Shown in pieces: positions 1-5,947 of a DNA stretch of 13,589 bases. Under the pieces are notes generated by a model. The model searched no databases, was not told where the DNA came from, and worked only from the letters and a program-made list of their open reading frames with translations. Source of the DNA: UBA2279 sp041595875 (GTDB lineage: Bacteria; Actinomycetota; Coriobacteriia; Anaerosomatales; Anaerosomataceae); assembly GCA_041595875.1 (NCBI GenBank), contig JBFHJN010000064.1, forward strand, positions 1 to 13,589, given 5' to 3'. Positions within the stretch are counted from its first letter, which is position 1, and each line of letters starts with the position of its first letter. Made by a program: the position numbers and the translations under genes.

Positions 1-234
1 CATGATGTTCAGATGCGAGTAGTCGATGGGGTAGTCCTTGTCCCCGCCTGCGGTGATCTCGCCGAAGGGGGCGGGGTAGATCACTTCTCGGCCACGGAAC
101 GACGCCTTGAACACCTCACAGTTTCCGCGACAGCCATCTACGAACCTGGTGCAGATGCCGGAGCCGGGCGCCACATCACGCGAGCGGTTCGTCGTTTGAG
201 TGGCGTCGTTGGCGTTGGGTCGCTGAAGATTCAT
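1..234 (-). CDS. FMN-binding glutamate synthase family protein, N-terminal part (cut by window edge)
   Basis: Only the first 78 codons are in the window; the rest lies beyond base 1. The ATG at 234-232 is fixed as the start by an in-frame TAA two codons upstream, and a GGGGG run upstream can act as ribosome binding site. The peptide begins MNLQRPNAND and contains GSGICTRF, DGCRGNCEVF, then FGEITAGGDKDYP and YSHLN. I recognise this as the N-terminus of the archaeal-type, FMN-binding glutamate synthase-like family, which carries the alpha/beta-barrel synthase domain without the amidotransferase domain. Cysteines 28, 35 and 39 may bind a metal or Fe-S centre; this is inference. Such proteins are assigned to glutamate synthesis from glutamine or ammonia and 2-oxoglutarate. 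Divergence from glnA across a 122-bp gap fits a GS/GOGAT nitrogen-assimilation pair. The family call rests on the N-terminus alone. Confidence 0.75.
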   Translation of the reverse strand, partial: MNLQRPNANDATQTTNRSRDVAPGSGICTRFVDGCRGNCEVFKASFRGREVIYPAPFGEITAGGDKDYPIDYSHLNIM

Positions 235-291
235 TCGTTACCCCCTGTTTCTTGGCAGAGCGCGCATACAGCCGCCTGAGTTTGAGCTATC

Positions 292-329
292 GTAACGTAC
301 TGGAAACATAGCGGAAAGCGATACGCAAC
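292..329 (+). promoter_or_regulatory. GlnR-like four-box operator between the glutamate synthase-like gene and glnA
   Basis: Four 5-bp boxes lie at 292-296 (GTAAC), 303-307 (GAAAC), 314-318 (GAAAG) and 325-329 (GCAAC), each separated by exactly 6 bp, so every box starts 11 bp after the last. The first pair matches the known actinobacterial GlnR consensus gTnAC-N6-GaAAc at every specified base. The second pair matches only partly (GAAAG is poor for the a-site; GCAAC is 4 of 5 for the b-site). In actinomycetes such box arrays sit upstream of glnA and other nitrogen genes. The array ends 27 bp before the glnA start and could serve both divergent genes. I could not place a convincing -10/-35 pair. 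That the regulator is GlnR itself is inference. Confidence 0.6.
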
Positions 330-356
330 ATCCGACCCGGTGAATGGGGGATCCAC

Positions 357-1685
357 ATGCCCGCAGAAGTCAGAGCGGACGTCATCAAGACCATCAAGGA
401 CCAGAAGATCGAGTTCATACATCTCTGGTTCACCGACGTTCTCGGTTTTCTGAAGTCGTTCACGATCGATGTGGAGGAACTTGAACTCGCGATGACCGAG
501 GGCATGGGTTTTGACGGAAGCTCCATTCAGGGCTTTGCGCGGATCCAGGAGTCTGACATGGTCGCGCTGCCCGATCCCACGACCCTGCAGATACTGCCCT
601 GGCGTCAGAAGGGCGCGCTGGTCGCCACCATGTTCTGCAACATCCACCGTCCCGACGGTAGCTTCTACGAGGCGGACCCGCGCTACGTCTTGCGTCGCAA
701 CATCGAGAAGGCGCAGCGTCTTGGCTTCGAGTTCTTCATAGGTCCGGAGCTTGAGTACTACTACCTCAAAGGCGATCACGATCCCGAGGTTCTCGATCAC
801 GCCACTTACTTCGACCAGACGACACGTGACCTCGCCATCGACCTGCGTAAAGACACCGTGCGGGCGCTCAAGCGCTTCGGCATCCAGGTGGAGTACAGCC
901 ATCACGAGGTGGGCCCGAGCCAGCATGAGATAGACCTGCGCTACTGCGAGGCGCTCAAGATGGCCGACAATGTGATGACCTATCGCGTGGTCGTGAAGGA
1001 GATCGCGCAGGAGAACGGCGTCTATGCGACATTCATGCCCAAGCCGCTTTACGGCGAGGCGGGAAGCGGGATGCATGTGCATCAGTCGTTGTTCAAAGAC
1101 GGCAAGAACGCGTTCTACGACGTCAACGACGAATTCCATCTGTCTGCGACGGCGAAGTCCTACATCGCCGGTCTGCTCTTCCACGCTCGCGAGATATGCG
1201 CGATCACCAATCAGTGGGTGAACAGCTACAAGCGACTGGTTTCCGGTTACGAGGCTCCTGTCTACATCTGCTGGGCACACCGGAACCGCTCGGCATTGGT
1301 CCGCGTGCCCATGTACAAGCCCGGCAAGGAGAACGCGACCCGTGTGGAGCTGCGGTCACCCGATCCCGCGTGCAATCCCTACCTTGCCTTCTCCGTGATG
1401 CTGGCCGCCGGCCTCGACGGCATCGAGCGGGGCCTGGAGCTGCCCGAAGACGTCGTTGACGACGTATACGAGATGGCGGTCGGCGAGCGCGCCGAGCGGG
1501 GCATCGGACAACTTCCCGAGGATCTGGCCGAGGCTATCTCGGCAATGGAGGGCAGCGAGCTTCTGCGCGAGGCTCTTGGTGAGCAGGTCTTCGAGTGGTT
1601 CTTGCGCAACAAGCGTGCGGAGTGGAACAACTACCGCACGCGCGTCACGCCGTTCGAGCTGGAGGAGTATCTGCCGTTGCTGTAG
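357..1685 (+). CDS. glnA: Glutamine synthetase, type I-alpha
   Basis: Glutamine synthetase joins ammonia to glutamate using ATP. The 442-residue length is that of the GSI-alpha class. Visible motifs are GFDGSSIQGF (residues 51-60, N-terminal domain), GPELEYYYL (129-137, E131 and E133 as metal ligands), HHE at 182-184, GSGMHVHQSL (237-245, catalytic-domain histidines), NSYKRLVSGYEAP (289-301, with the flexible-loop glutamate E299), RNRSALVRVP (309-318) and the ELRSPDPACNPY block (331-342). The NLYDLP-type adenylylation site of GSI-beta is absent, so ATase control is unlikely. R62 falls where Bacillus GS has the arginine needed for glutamine feedback inhibition. The ATG at 357 has a GGGGG ribosome binding site 6 bases upstream. 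GlnR-like boxes lie just upstream, and the divergent neighbour is a glutamate synthase-like gene. The identification is secure; feedback control is inferred from class. Confidence 0.97.
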   Translation: MPAEVRADVIKTIKDQKIEFIHLWFTDVLGFLKSFTIDVEELELAMTEGMGFDGSSIQGFARIQESDMVALPDPTTLQILPWRQKGALVATMFCNIHRPDGSFYEADPRYVLRRNIEKAQRLGFEFFIGPELEYYYLKGDHDPEVLDHATYFDQTTRDLAIDLRKDTVRALKRFGIQVEYSHHEVGPSQHEIDLRYCEALKMADNVMTYRVVVKEIAQENGVYATFMPKPLYGEAGSGMHVHQSLFKDGKNAFYDVNDEFHLSATAKSYIAGLLFHAREICAITNQWVNSYKRLVSGYEAPVYICWAHRNRSALVRVPMYKPGKENATRVELRSPDPACNPYLAFSVMLAAGLDGIERGLELPEDVVDDVYEMAVGERAERGIGQLPEDLAEAISAMEGSELLREALGEQVFEWFLRNKRAEWNNYRTRVTPFELEEYLPLL

Positions 1686-1706
1686 AGGGCGGCACCTCGA
1701 CCCTCA

Positions 1707-1745
1707 GCCAGGGCTCCGGATGGCCTGACCGCTAGCGGGTCTGGC
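1707..1745 (+). other. Inverted-repeat region after glnA, possible weak terminator or leader structure
   Basis: Outer arms GCCAG (1707-1711) and CTGGC (1741-1745) are complementary. Inside them lies a perfect 10-bp palindrome, CCGCTAGCGG (1729-1738), and a GACC/GGTC stem (1727-1730 with 1738-1741). No T-run follows, so this is not a textbook intrinsic terminator. It lies between the glnA stop and the crcB -10 element and could slow glnA read-through or act as a protein site. Confidence 0.25.
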
Positions 1746-1751
1746 TATACT
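1725..1751 (+). promoter_or_regulatory. Candidate promoter for crcB
   Basis: TATACT at 1746-1751 is one base from the TATAAT -10 consensus. CTGACC at 1725-1730 is a 4-of-6 match to the -35 element but is spaced only 15 bp away, so the -35 assignment is weak. The predicted transcript would start about 20 bases before the crcB ATG, leaving no room for a long riboswitch. Confidence 0.4.
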
Positions 1752-1778
1752 GGTAGGAATCAGGCTGAGAGGGAGATC

Positions 1779-2153
1779 ATGCGAGAGTTGGCGTTGGTTG
1801 CCACGGGCGGAGCGATAGGCGCGGGTTTGCGCTACATCGTGGGCGGGTTCGTCACCTCCCGTGCAGGGACAGGATTCCCCTGGGGGACTCTTGCCGTGAA
1901 CATCGTCGGTGCGTTTCTGTTGGGTCTTCTGATGGCCCTGTCCTCCGAACGCGCGGTGCTGAGCGCTGCGTGGCGGGTCTTTCTCGGCATAGGTCTGCTT
2001 GGCGGCTTCACGACGTTTTCCACGCTTTCGTTCGAGAGCGTGAGACTGTTGGAGCAGGGGGCGATGGTGCCCGCTGCGGTCAACATGTTCGGCAGCGCCG
2101 CGTTGGGCATCGTCGCGGCGATCGCCGGACTCGCGCTTGGGCGAGCGCTGTAG
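1779..2153 (+). CDS. crcB: Fluoride channel CrcB/FluC
   Basis: CrcB/FluC proteins are four-helix membrane channels that let toxic fluoride out of the cell. The 124-residue length is normal. Family signatures are present: GGAIGAGLRY (10-19), PWGTLAVNIVGAF (34-46, with pore asparagine N41) and GGFTTFSTLS (75-84), which holds the pore phenylalanines F77 and F80 and the break that binds the central sodium. Four hydrophobic segments lie near residues 3-23, 35-55, 65-92 and 97-121. Only one copy occurs here, so it probably works as a dual-topology homodimer rather than a paired heterodimer. The GAGGGAG ribosome binding site ends just before the ATG. No crcB-type fluoride riboswitch was recognised upstream. 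Confidence 0.95.
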   Translation: MRELALVATGGAIGAGLRYIVGGFVTSRAGTGFPWGTLAVNIVGAFLLGLLMALSSERAVLSAAWRVFLGIGLLGGFTTFSTLSFESVRLLEQGAMVPAAVNMFGSAALGIVAAIAGLALGRAL

Positions 2154-2190
2154 TCGGGTCGCAGCGACGCTTCCCGTGCGGGCTCCCGGG

Positions 2191-2196
2191 TAGAAT
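2191..2196 (+). promoter_or_regulatory. Possible -10 element for the tocopherol-cyclase-like gene
   Basis: TAGAAT lies in the 77-bp gap between crcB and the next gene, 20 bases before its AGGAGG ribosome binding site. No good -35 is seen at 16-18 bp, so read-through from crcB remains as likely. Confidence 0.25.
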
Positions 2197-2230
2197 CACC
2201 TGAAGCGAGCCTTTCAGGAGGGCCGAGACA

Positions 2231-3220
2231 GTGAACTCCATCAGAAGGATCTACCATCCCGCCCTCTATCAGGGCGGCAGGCGCAGATCTCGCTACTTCG
2301 AGGGATGGTATTTCAAGCTGGATGCACCGGGAGATCAGGGCTCGGTGGCGATCATCCCCGGACTGTCGTTGTCCGCAGAGTGCGACTCTCACGCGTTCGT
2401 CCAGTTCATCCGCTCCGGTGGTGCGACGTCGTACTTCCGCTATCCCGCTTCGGAGTTCAGAGCCTCGGATCGGCAATTCGAGGTCACAGTGGGTCCCAAT
2501 CACTTCTCGGAGAGCGGGATATCGCTCGACCTTGAAGGCGAAGACGAGCGCATTGTGGGCGAGATCACGTTCAGTGACTGGAGTCCGTGGCCGGTCACGC
2601 TCACCTCGCCCGGGATCATGGGGCCGTACCGGTTCGTTCCGTTCATGGAGTGCTATCACGGCGTGCTCAGCATGGACCACGAGGTCAGCGGGATCATCGA
2701 AACGGTCGCCGGACAGCAGCGTTTTGACGGCGGTCGCGGCTATGCCGAGAAGGACTGGGGGCGTTCTTTTCCCCGTGCCTGGGTCTGGGCGCAGTGCAAT
2801 GGATTCGAGCAGGCAGGTGTCTCGGTCACGCTGTCAGTGGCTCGCATCCCGTGGATGCGCAGCGCATTCACAGGTGTCATCGCGGGGATCTTGGTGGAGG
2901 GTACGCTGTTCCGGTTCGCCACCTACACGGGCGCCCAGCTGGAGCACGTGCACATCGAGGATGGGGAAGTCCGGGTTGTCATCGCGGACGACAAGCATCG
3001 GCTCACCGTCTCTGTCGCCGGGGCGACTCCCGGGAAGCTGCGTTCCCCGGTGCTGGGAGAGATGCAGGGGACGGTGTACGAGACCTTGGGTGGCACGATG
3101 CAAGTGACACTGGATAGATTGACTGATGATGGGAATGAGACAGTGTATGAAGGTGTGAGCAAGAGGGCCGGGTTGGAGCTGATGGACCCGGGCGGCCTTC
3201 TGGAGCAAGACGAGCGGTAG
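2231..3220 (+). CDS. Tocopherol cyclase family protein (function here unknown)
   Basis: The 329-residue protein carries the marks of the tocopherol cyclase family (Pfam Tocopherol_cycl): RYFEGWYFK near the N-terminus (21-29), a GLSLSAECDSHAFVQFI stretch (44-60) and a conserved GYAEKDWGRSFPRAWVWAQC block (170-189). In plants and cyanobacteria this family closes the chromanol ring of vitamin E; distant bacterial members without a tocopherol pathway have no established function. The fold is expected to be a soluble beta-rich lipocalin-like barrel, matching the lack of a signal peptide or membrane helix. The start is GTG at 2231, supported by a perfect AGGAGG at 2216-2221. No prenylquinone or tocopherol genes are nearby, so a role on another lipid or quinone is only a guess. 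Family membership is firm; the reaction is not. Confidence 0.85.
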   Translation: MNSIRRIYHPALYQGGRRRSRYFEGWYFKLDAPGDQGSVAIIPGLSLSAECDSHAFVQFIRSGGATSYFRYPASEFRASDRQFEVTVGPNHFSESGISLDLEGEDERIVGEITFSDWSPWPVTLTSPGIMGPYRFVPFMECYHGVLSMDHEVSGIIETVAGQQRFDGGRGYAEKDWGRSFPRAWVWAQCNGFEQAGVSVTLSVARIPWMRSAFTGVIAGILVEGTLFRFATYTGAQLEHVHIEDGEVRVVIADDKHRLTVSVAGATPGKLRSPVLGEMQGTVYETLGGTMQVTLDRLTDDGNETVYEGVSKRAGLELMDPGGLLEQDER

Positions 3221-3237
3221 GACAACGCGCTCGACCC

Positions 3238-3266
3238 TTCACAGGTCCCTTTTGGTTATCTATAAT
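3238..3266 (+). promoter_or_regulatory. Near-consensus sigma-70 promoter for the small cysteine protein gene
   Basis: TTCACA (3238-3243, 5 of 6 matches to TTGACA) is followed after exactly 17 bp by a perfect TATAAT (3261-3266). The surrounding stretch is clearly more AT-rich than its neighbourhood. Transcription would start near 3273, giving a leader of about 16 bases to the ATG at 3289. This is the strongest promoter-like sequence in the window. Confidence 0.8.
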
Positions 3267-3288
3267 TACCATTCATCGAGGAGGCTGA

Positions 3289-3549
3289 ATGCCTGATCTA
3301 CCCGCAAACGAGGAGGCCTATCCGATGTCAGCCGCGTGCGAGTTCGCGCCCGGGTGTGCCGTGTTCAACGCTGCGCTCGAGGGCATGCCGCACACCGCTC
3401 TGCGTTATCGTCAACGGTACTGTTACTCAGCGATCCAGGAGTGCGCGCGATACAGACTCGCACGTGCGCTGGGCAGGCAGAGCGTCCCGGCGACCCTGCT
3501 CCCCAATCAGGACAGCGAAGCGCAAGAGATCCTTGCCGCAAAGCGCTGA
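3289..3549 (+). CDS. Small four-cysteine protein, probable metal or Fe-S binder, unknown function
   Basis: The 86-residue soluble protein has four cysteines in the pattern C-x5-C-x21-C-x6-C (C17, C23, C45, C52), with YCYSAIQECARY around the second pair and a VPATLLPNQ segment after it. I recall similar small proteins in other anaerobes with a CxxxxxCxFF start and a YC(x6)CARY core, but know no assigned function. The spacing suggests one metal or Fe-S site; this is inference. Two starts are possible. ATG 3289 has AGGAGG 4 bases upstream, while an in-frame ATG at 3325 has its own AGGAGG 8 bases upstream and would give a 74-residue protein that keeps all four cysteines. A near-perfect sigma-70 promoter precedes the gene. 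It converges with the gene ending at 3553, leaving only 3 bp between stops. Confidence 0.75.
   Translation: MPDLPANEEAYPMSAACEFAPGCAVFNAALEGMPHTALRYRQRYCYSAIQECARYRLARALGRQSVPATLLPNQDSEAQEILAAKR
3311..3316 (+). promoter_or_regulatory. Internal Shine-Dalgarno supporting an alternative start at 3325
   Basis: A perfect AGGAGG lies 8 bases before an in-frame ATG at 3325, inside the first codons of the gene annotated from 3289. A second AGGAGG at 3279-3284 serves the upstream ATG with a short 4-base spacing. The internal site has the better spacing, so the shorter protein may be the main or an additional product. Confidence 0.5.
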
Positions 3550-3552
3550 CGC

Positions 3553-3789
3553 TCAGTCGAACGTCCCGAGCGTGCGGCTCCAGCCGTGTGCGGTGATCGC
3601 CGAGTTGAGCTGGTCGCAGAGTCGGGCACGGATGTAGCGTCCCGGCGGGATGCGGTCTATGAGTTCCATGACGTCATCGGGCAGGTCCATCGCCCCGGCG
3701 CGCACGATCACGTCGAGTCGCGTGACGACGGCGGTCTCCCGGAAGAGCTGATCAAGCATGCGTTCGATAAGATCGCGAGTCTCTTCCAC
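3553..3789 (-). CDS. Small hypothetical protein downstream of thrC
   Basis: The 78-residue protein is charged and soluble, with no cysteine cluster and no membrane segment. It begins MEETRDLIERMLDQLF (likely helical), contains DLPDDVMELIDRIPPGRYI in the middle and ends WSRTLGTFD. I do not recognise a family. Support for a real gene comes from its GC-rich third codon positions, its GTG start only 5 bp after the thrC stop on the same strand, and its tight convergence with the gene ending at 3549. No Shine-Dalgarno is seen before the GTG, so translation probably depends on ribosomes finishing thrC. An internal ATG at codon 11 also lacks a ribosome binding site. A role near threonine metabolism is only suggested by position. 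Confidence 0.6.
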   Translation of the reverse strand: MEETRDLIERMLDQLFRETAVVTRLDVIVRAGAMDLPDDVMELIDRIPPGRYIRARLCDQLNSAITAHGWSRTLGTFD

Positions 3790-3794
3790 GCGGG

Positions 3795-5333
3795 CTACTG
3801 GTCGAGCCAGGCACGAACGGCATCTTCAACGCCATCGCGTCCCGCGTCGACCACGCCTGCGAAGCGCTGCCCGGCGTCATCAAGCCCTGCAAGTGCCTCG
3901 GGTACGACTGCGTCTTCGGCAAGCTCCTGTACTTTGCCCAGAAGCTCCACGCCGGTCAGACCGGCCGCATCGGCAGGCAGCGGGTCGCCGTACAGCAGCC
4001 CGGAAAGCGCCTTGTAGACGTCCGCGCCGAACTTGGCCCAGTGGGCCGTGGAGACCACGAGCACCGGGTTGACGTCTCGCAGACGCTCCGCGACCTCCCA
4101 GGCCACGGCCGTGTGCGGGTCCATCAAGTAGCCGGTCTCATCGTAGACGCGTGAGATCACGCCGAGCGACTCGTCGTTGCTGACCCAGTCACCGATGAAG
4201 TGCTCGCGCATGAGCCCGAACGTCTCGCGGTCCACCTGGAACCGTCCCTCTGCAGATAGCGACGCCATCCACTCGCGGACCTTCTCGGCGCCGGCTAGTT
4301 CGAAGAGCAGCCGCTCAAGGTTGGAGCTGATGAGGATGTCCATGCTCGGGCTGGGGGTCGTGACGAACGTGCGCGCCGAGATGTCATAGGTACCGGTGGC
4401 GATGAAGTCGGCCAGCACGTTGTTCTCGTTGCTGGCACATAGCAATTTGCCGATGGGCACACCCGTCTTCTTGGCGTAGTAGGCGCCAAGGATGTTGCCG
4501 AAGTTGCCGGTGGGTACGCATACGTCCATGGGTTCGCCGGCGATCACGCCGCCGCTTGCCACCATGTCGGCATATGCGCTCACGTAGTACGCGATCTGCG
4601 GAAGGAGGCGGCCCCAGTTGATGGAGTTCGCCGAGGAGAGCATCAGACCGTGCTTCTCGTGCAGCTCCGCGTTGAATGCCTCGTCGTTGAAGGCGGCCTT
4701 CACCGCGTTCTGGCAGTCGTCGAAATTGCCGCGGACGCCGAAGACGCCCACGTTCTTGCCGCGCTGGGTCACCATCTGCTTGCGCTGGATGTCGGAGACG
4801 CCGTCGGCGGGGTAGAAGACGACGATACGCGTATGGTCCCGGTCGGCGAAGCCCTCAAGCGCCGCCTTGCCGGTGTCACCCGAGGTGGCCACCAGCACGA
4901 GGTAGTCGTCGGTCAGCTCGCCGCGCTCCTGCTTGAGCGCGATCCCTTCCGAGAAGAACACGGGCATGCACTGCAATGCCATGTCTTTGAACGCCGAGGT
5001 GGGGCCGTGCCAGAGCTCCAGCACGTGCATCCCTGCCACGACTTCCTCGATAGGGGCTACACGGAAGTCGCCGAAGTTGTCTCCGTACGAGATCCGCATG
5101 AGCTCGGCGATCCGCTCGGCGGGCAGGTCGACGCCGAAACGCCCGAATATCGTGGCGGCCCGCTGCCAGTAGGGCATGTCGGCAAGAGCGAGGATCTCCT
5201 CCAGCTCGAAAGCGGGCAGATCCTCGGGCACATAGAGCCCGCCGCCGTGCGCGATGCCTTTGACGACTGCATCAGTGAATGCCGGGCGGGTTGTGTCCTG
5301 TCCGCGCGTGTCGCGGTAGTGTGTGATGTTCAT
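3795..5333 (-). CDS. thrC: Threonine synthase
   Basis: Threonine synthase is a PLP enzyme that turns O-phosphohomoserine into threonine, the last step of threonine synthesis. The 512-residue protein is of the longer ThrC type. It starts with the family's YRDTRG motif (6-11). It has HGPTSAFKDMALQ (109-121) with the PLP Schiff-base lysine K116, ATSGDTGKAALEGF (149-162), SSANSINWGRLLPQIAYYV (233-251) and the phosphate-binding VPTGNFGN (273-280). Residues after about 455 form an acidic, poorly conserved tail. The ATG at 5333 fits the family N-terminus but has no Shine-Dalgarno upstream. No homoserine kinase or homoserine dehydrogenase gene is adjacent, although the phosphatase-fold protein at 11651 belongs to a superfamily in which a homoserine kinase has been proposed. 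The small gene at 3553-3789 appears to be co-transcribed. Confidence 0.97.
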   Translation of the reverse strand: MNITHYRDTRGQDTTRPAFTDAVVKGIAHGGGLYVPEDLPAFELEEILALADMPYWQRAATIFGRFGVDLPAERIAELMRISYGDNFGDFRVAPIEEVVAGMHVLELWHGPTSAFKDMALQCMPVFFSEGIALKQERGELTDDYLVLVATSGDTGKAALEGFADRDHTRIVVFYPADGVSDIQRKQMVTQRGKNVGVFGVRGNFDDCQNAVKAAFNDEAFNAELHEKHGLMLSSANSINWGRLLPQIAYYVSAYADMVASGGVIAGEPMDVCVPTGNFGNILGAYYAKKTGVPIGKLLCASNENNVLADFIATGTYDISARTFVTTPSPSMDILISSNLERLLFELAGAEKVREWMASLSAEGRFQVDRETFGLMREHFIGDWVSNDESLGVISRVYDETGYLMDPHTAVAWEVAERLRDVNPVLVVSTAHWAKFGADVYKALSGLLYGDPLPADAAGLTGVELLGKVQELAEDAVVPEALAGLDDAGQRFAGVVDAGRDGVEDAVRAWLDQ

Positions 5334-5338
5334 GGATG

Positions 5339-5344
5339 CATGGT
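5339..5344 (-). promoter_or_regulatory. Possible -10 element of thrC (near-leaderless transcript)
   Basis: Read on the minus strand, these bases are TACCAT, a TAnnnT-type -10 ending 5 bases before the thrC ATG. If used, transcription would start at or within a few bases of the ATG. That would fit the absence of a Shine-Dalgarno. No convincing -35 was found. Confidence 0.25.
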
Positions 5345-5389
5345 ATCAGAGCTGCGATGATGTGGGAGAATCCAAGTGACCGTACCTGC

Positions 5390-5394
5390 GGAGG
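5390..5394 (+). promoter_or_regulatory. Ribosome binding site fixing the start of the TudS-related gene
   Basis: GGAGG lies 7 bases before ATG 5402. The same frame stays open back to an ATG at 5336, but that codon has no Shine-Dalgarno, almost abuts the divergent thrC start, and would add 22 residues unlike the family. The start at 5402 is therefore preferred. Confidence 0.8.
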
Positions 5395-5401
5395 GAAGCG
5401 G

Positions 5402-5947
5402 ATGCACAGGGGCCACAGGATCGTCTTGCTCGCGCACTGTGTGCTGAACGTCAACACGCGTGTGGAGGGGCTCGCCCGGTTCTCCGGCATGCACCCGGCT
5501 GTTGCCGTGCTGCATGAGAGCGGCGTGGGGGTCGTCCAGCTACCCTGTCCCGAGATGCTCGCCGAGGGGCTCGATCGCGAGCCGCGTCCGGTCGAAGCCT
5601 ATGACACTCCCGGATTCAACGCGCTGTGCGCCTCTCTCGCTGATGACGCTGCCGTGCTCGTTCAGCATCATCTGGATGCGGGTCACAGGGTGGATCTTCT
5701 CGTTGGCGTGGAGGGTAGTCCCAGTTGCGGGGTGTCGCTCACCAACGTGGGGGCGGGAGAGGGTCCGTGGAACTCCGGCGACCCCACCGTCCGCGTGCCG
5801 GGGTGCGGAGTGTTCGTCCGTGCGCTCCGTGAGCGTCTGGCACCTCTCGGCGTGGCGTTCGTCGCTGTGGACAGCCGTGACGATGATGCCGGTGTCGGCC
5901 GCGTCATGCGGGCGCTCGGTGCGGAAGAGGGCGGCGCGGATGAGTAG
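5402..5947 (+). CDS. TudS-related (DUF523-like) putative Fe-S desulfidase
   Basis: The 181-residue protein has three widely spaced cysteines in family motifs: AHCVLN (C13), VQLPCPE (C49) and VEGSPSCGV (C109). This matches the DUF523/TudS superfamily and in particular the shorter TudS-related proteins such as the one named after Clostridioides difficile CD3072. In the thiouracil desulfidase TudS, three cysteines hold a [4Fe-4S] cluster whose free iron takes sulfur from the substrate. The two further cysteines here (C76, C135) lie outside the motifs. It is the first gene of a four-gene operon: its last codons overlap the next start, as ATGAGTAG holds both ATG 5940 and the TAG stop. A sulfur-removing or sulfur-transferring role beside an ATP-grasp ligase and two amide hydrolases is unexplained. 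The substrate is unknown. The protein is soluble, with no signal peptide. Confidence 0.82.
   Translation: MHRGHRIVLLAHCVLNVNTRVEGLARFSGMHPAVAVLHESGVGVVQLPCPEMLAEGLDREPRPVEAYDTPGFNALCASLADDAAVLVQHHLDAGHRVDLLVGVEGSPSCGVSLTNVGAGEGPWNSGDPTVRVPGCGVFVRALRERLAPLGVAFVAVDSRDDDAGVGRVMRALGAEEGGADE

Noticed and set aside
237..251. Additional GlnR-like pair on the minus strand (GAAAC then GTAAC) near the glutamate synthase-like start.
   Set aside because: The boxes are 5 rather than 6 bp apart and overlap the ribosome binding site and start region, so the geometry does not fit.
231..1280. Long open frame (349 codons) on the minus strand opposite glnA.
   Set aside because: The plus-strand frame is clearly glutamine synthetase with all motifs. 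The antisense frame has no recognisable domain and is a by-product of GC-rich third codon positions.
1686..1778. Fluoride riboswitch (crcB motif) upstream of the fluoride channel gene.
   Set aside because: The conserved GGnGAUG and CUGAUG segments of the crcB motif are not found, and the TATACT -10 leaves only about 20 bases of leader.
4650..5360. Plus-strand open frame of 236 codons inside thrC.
   Set aside because: It is antisense to motif-bearing thrC sequence and has no start signal or recognisable domain.
5336..5401. Longer N-terminus for the TudS-related protein from the ATG at 5336.
   Set aside because: It lacks a ribosome binding site, would begin 3 bp from the divergent thrC start and adds residues unlike the family, whereas ATG 5402 has a well-spaced GGAGG.
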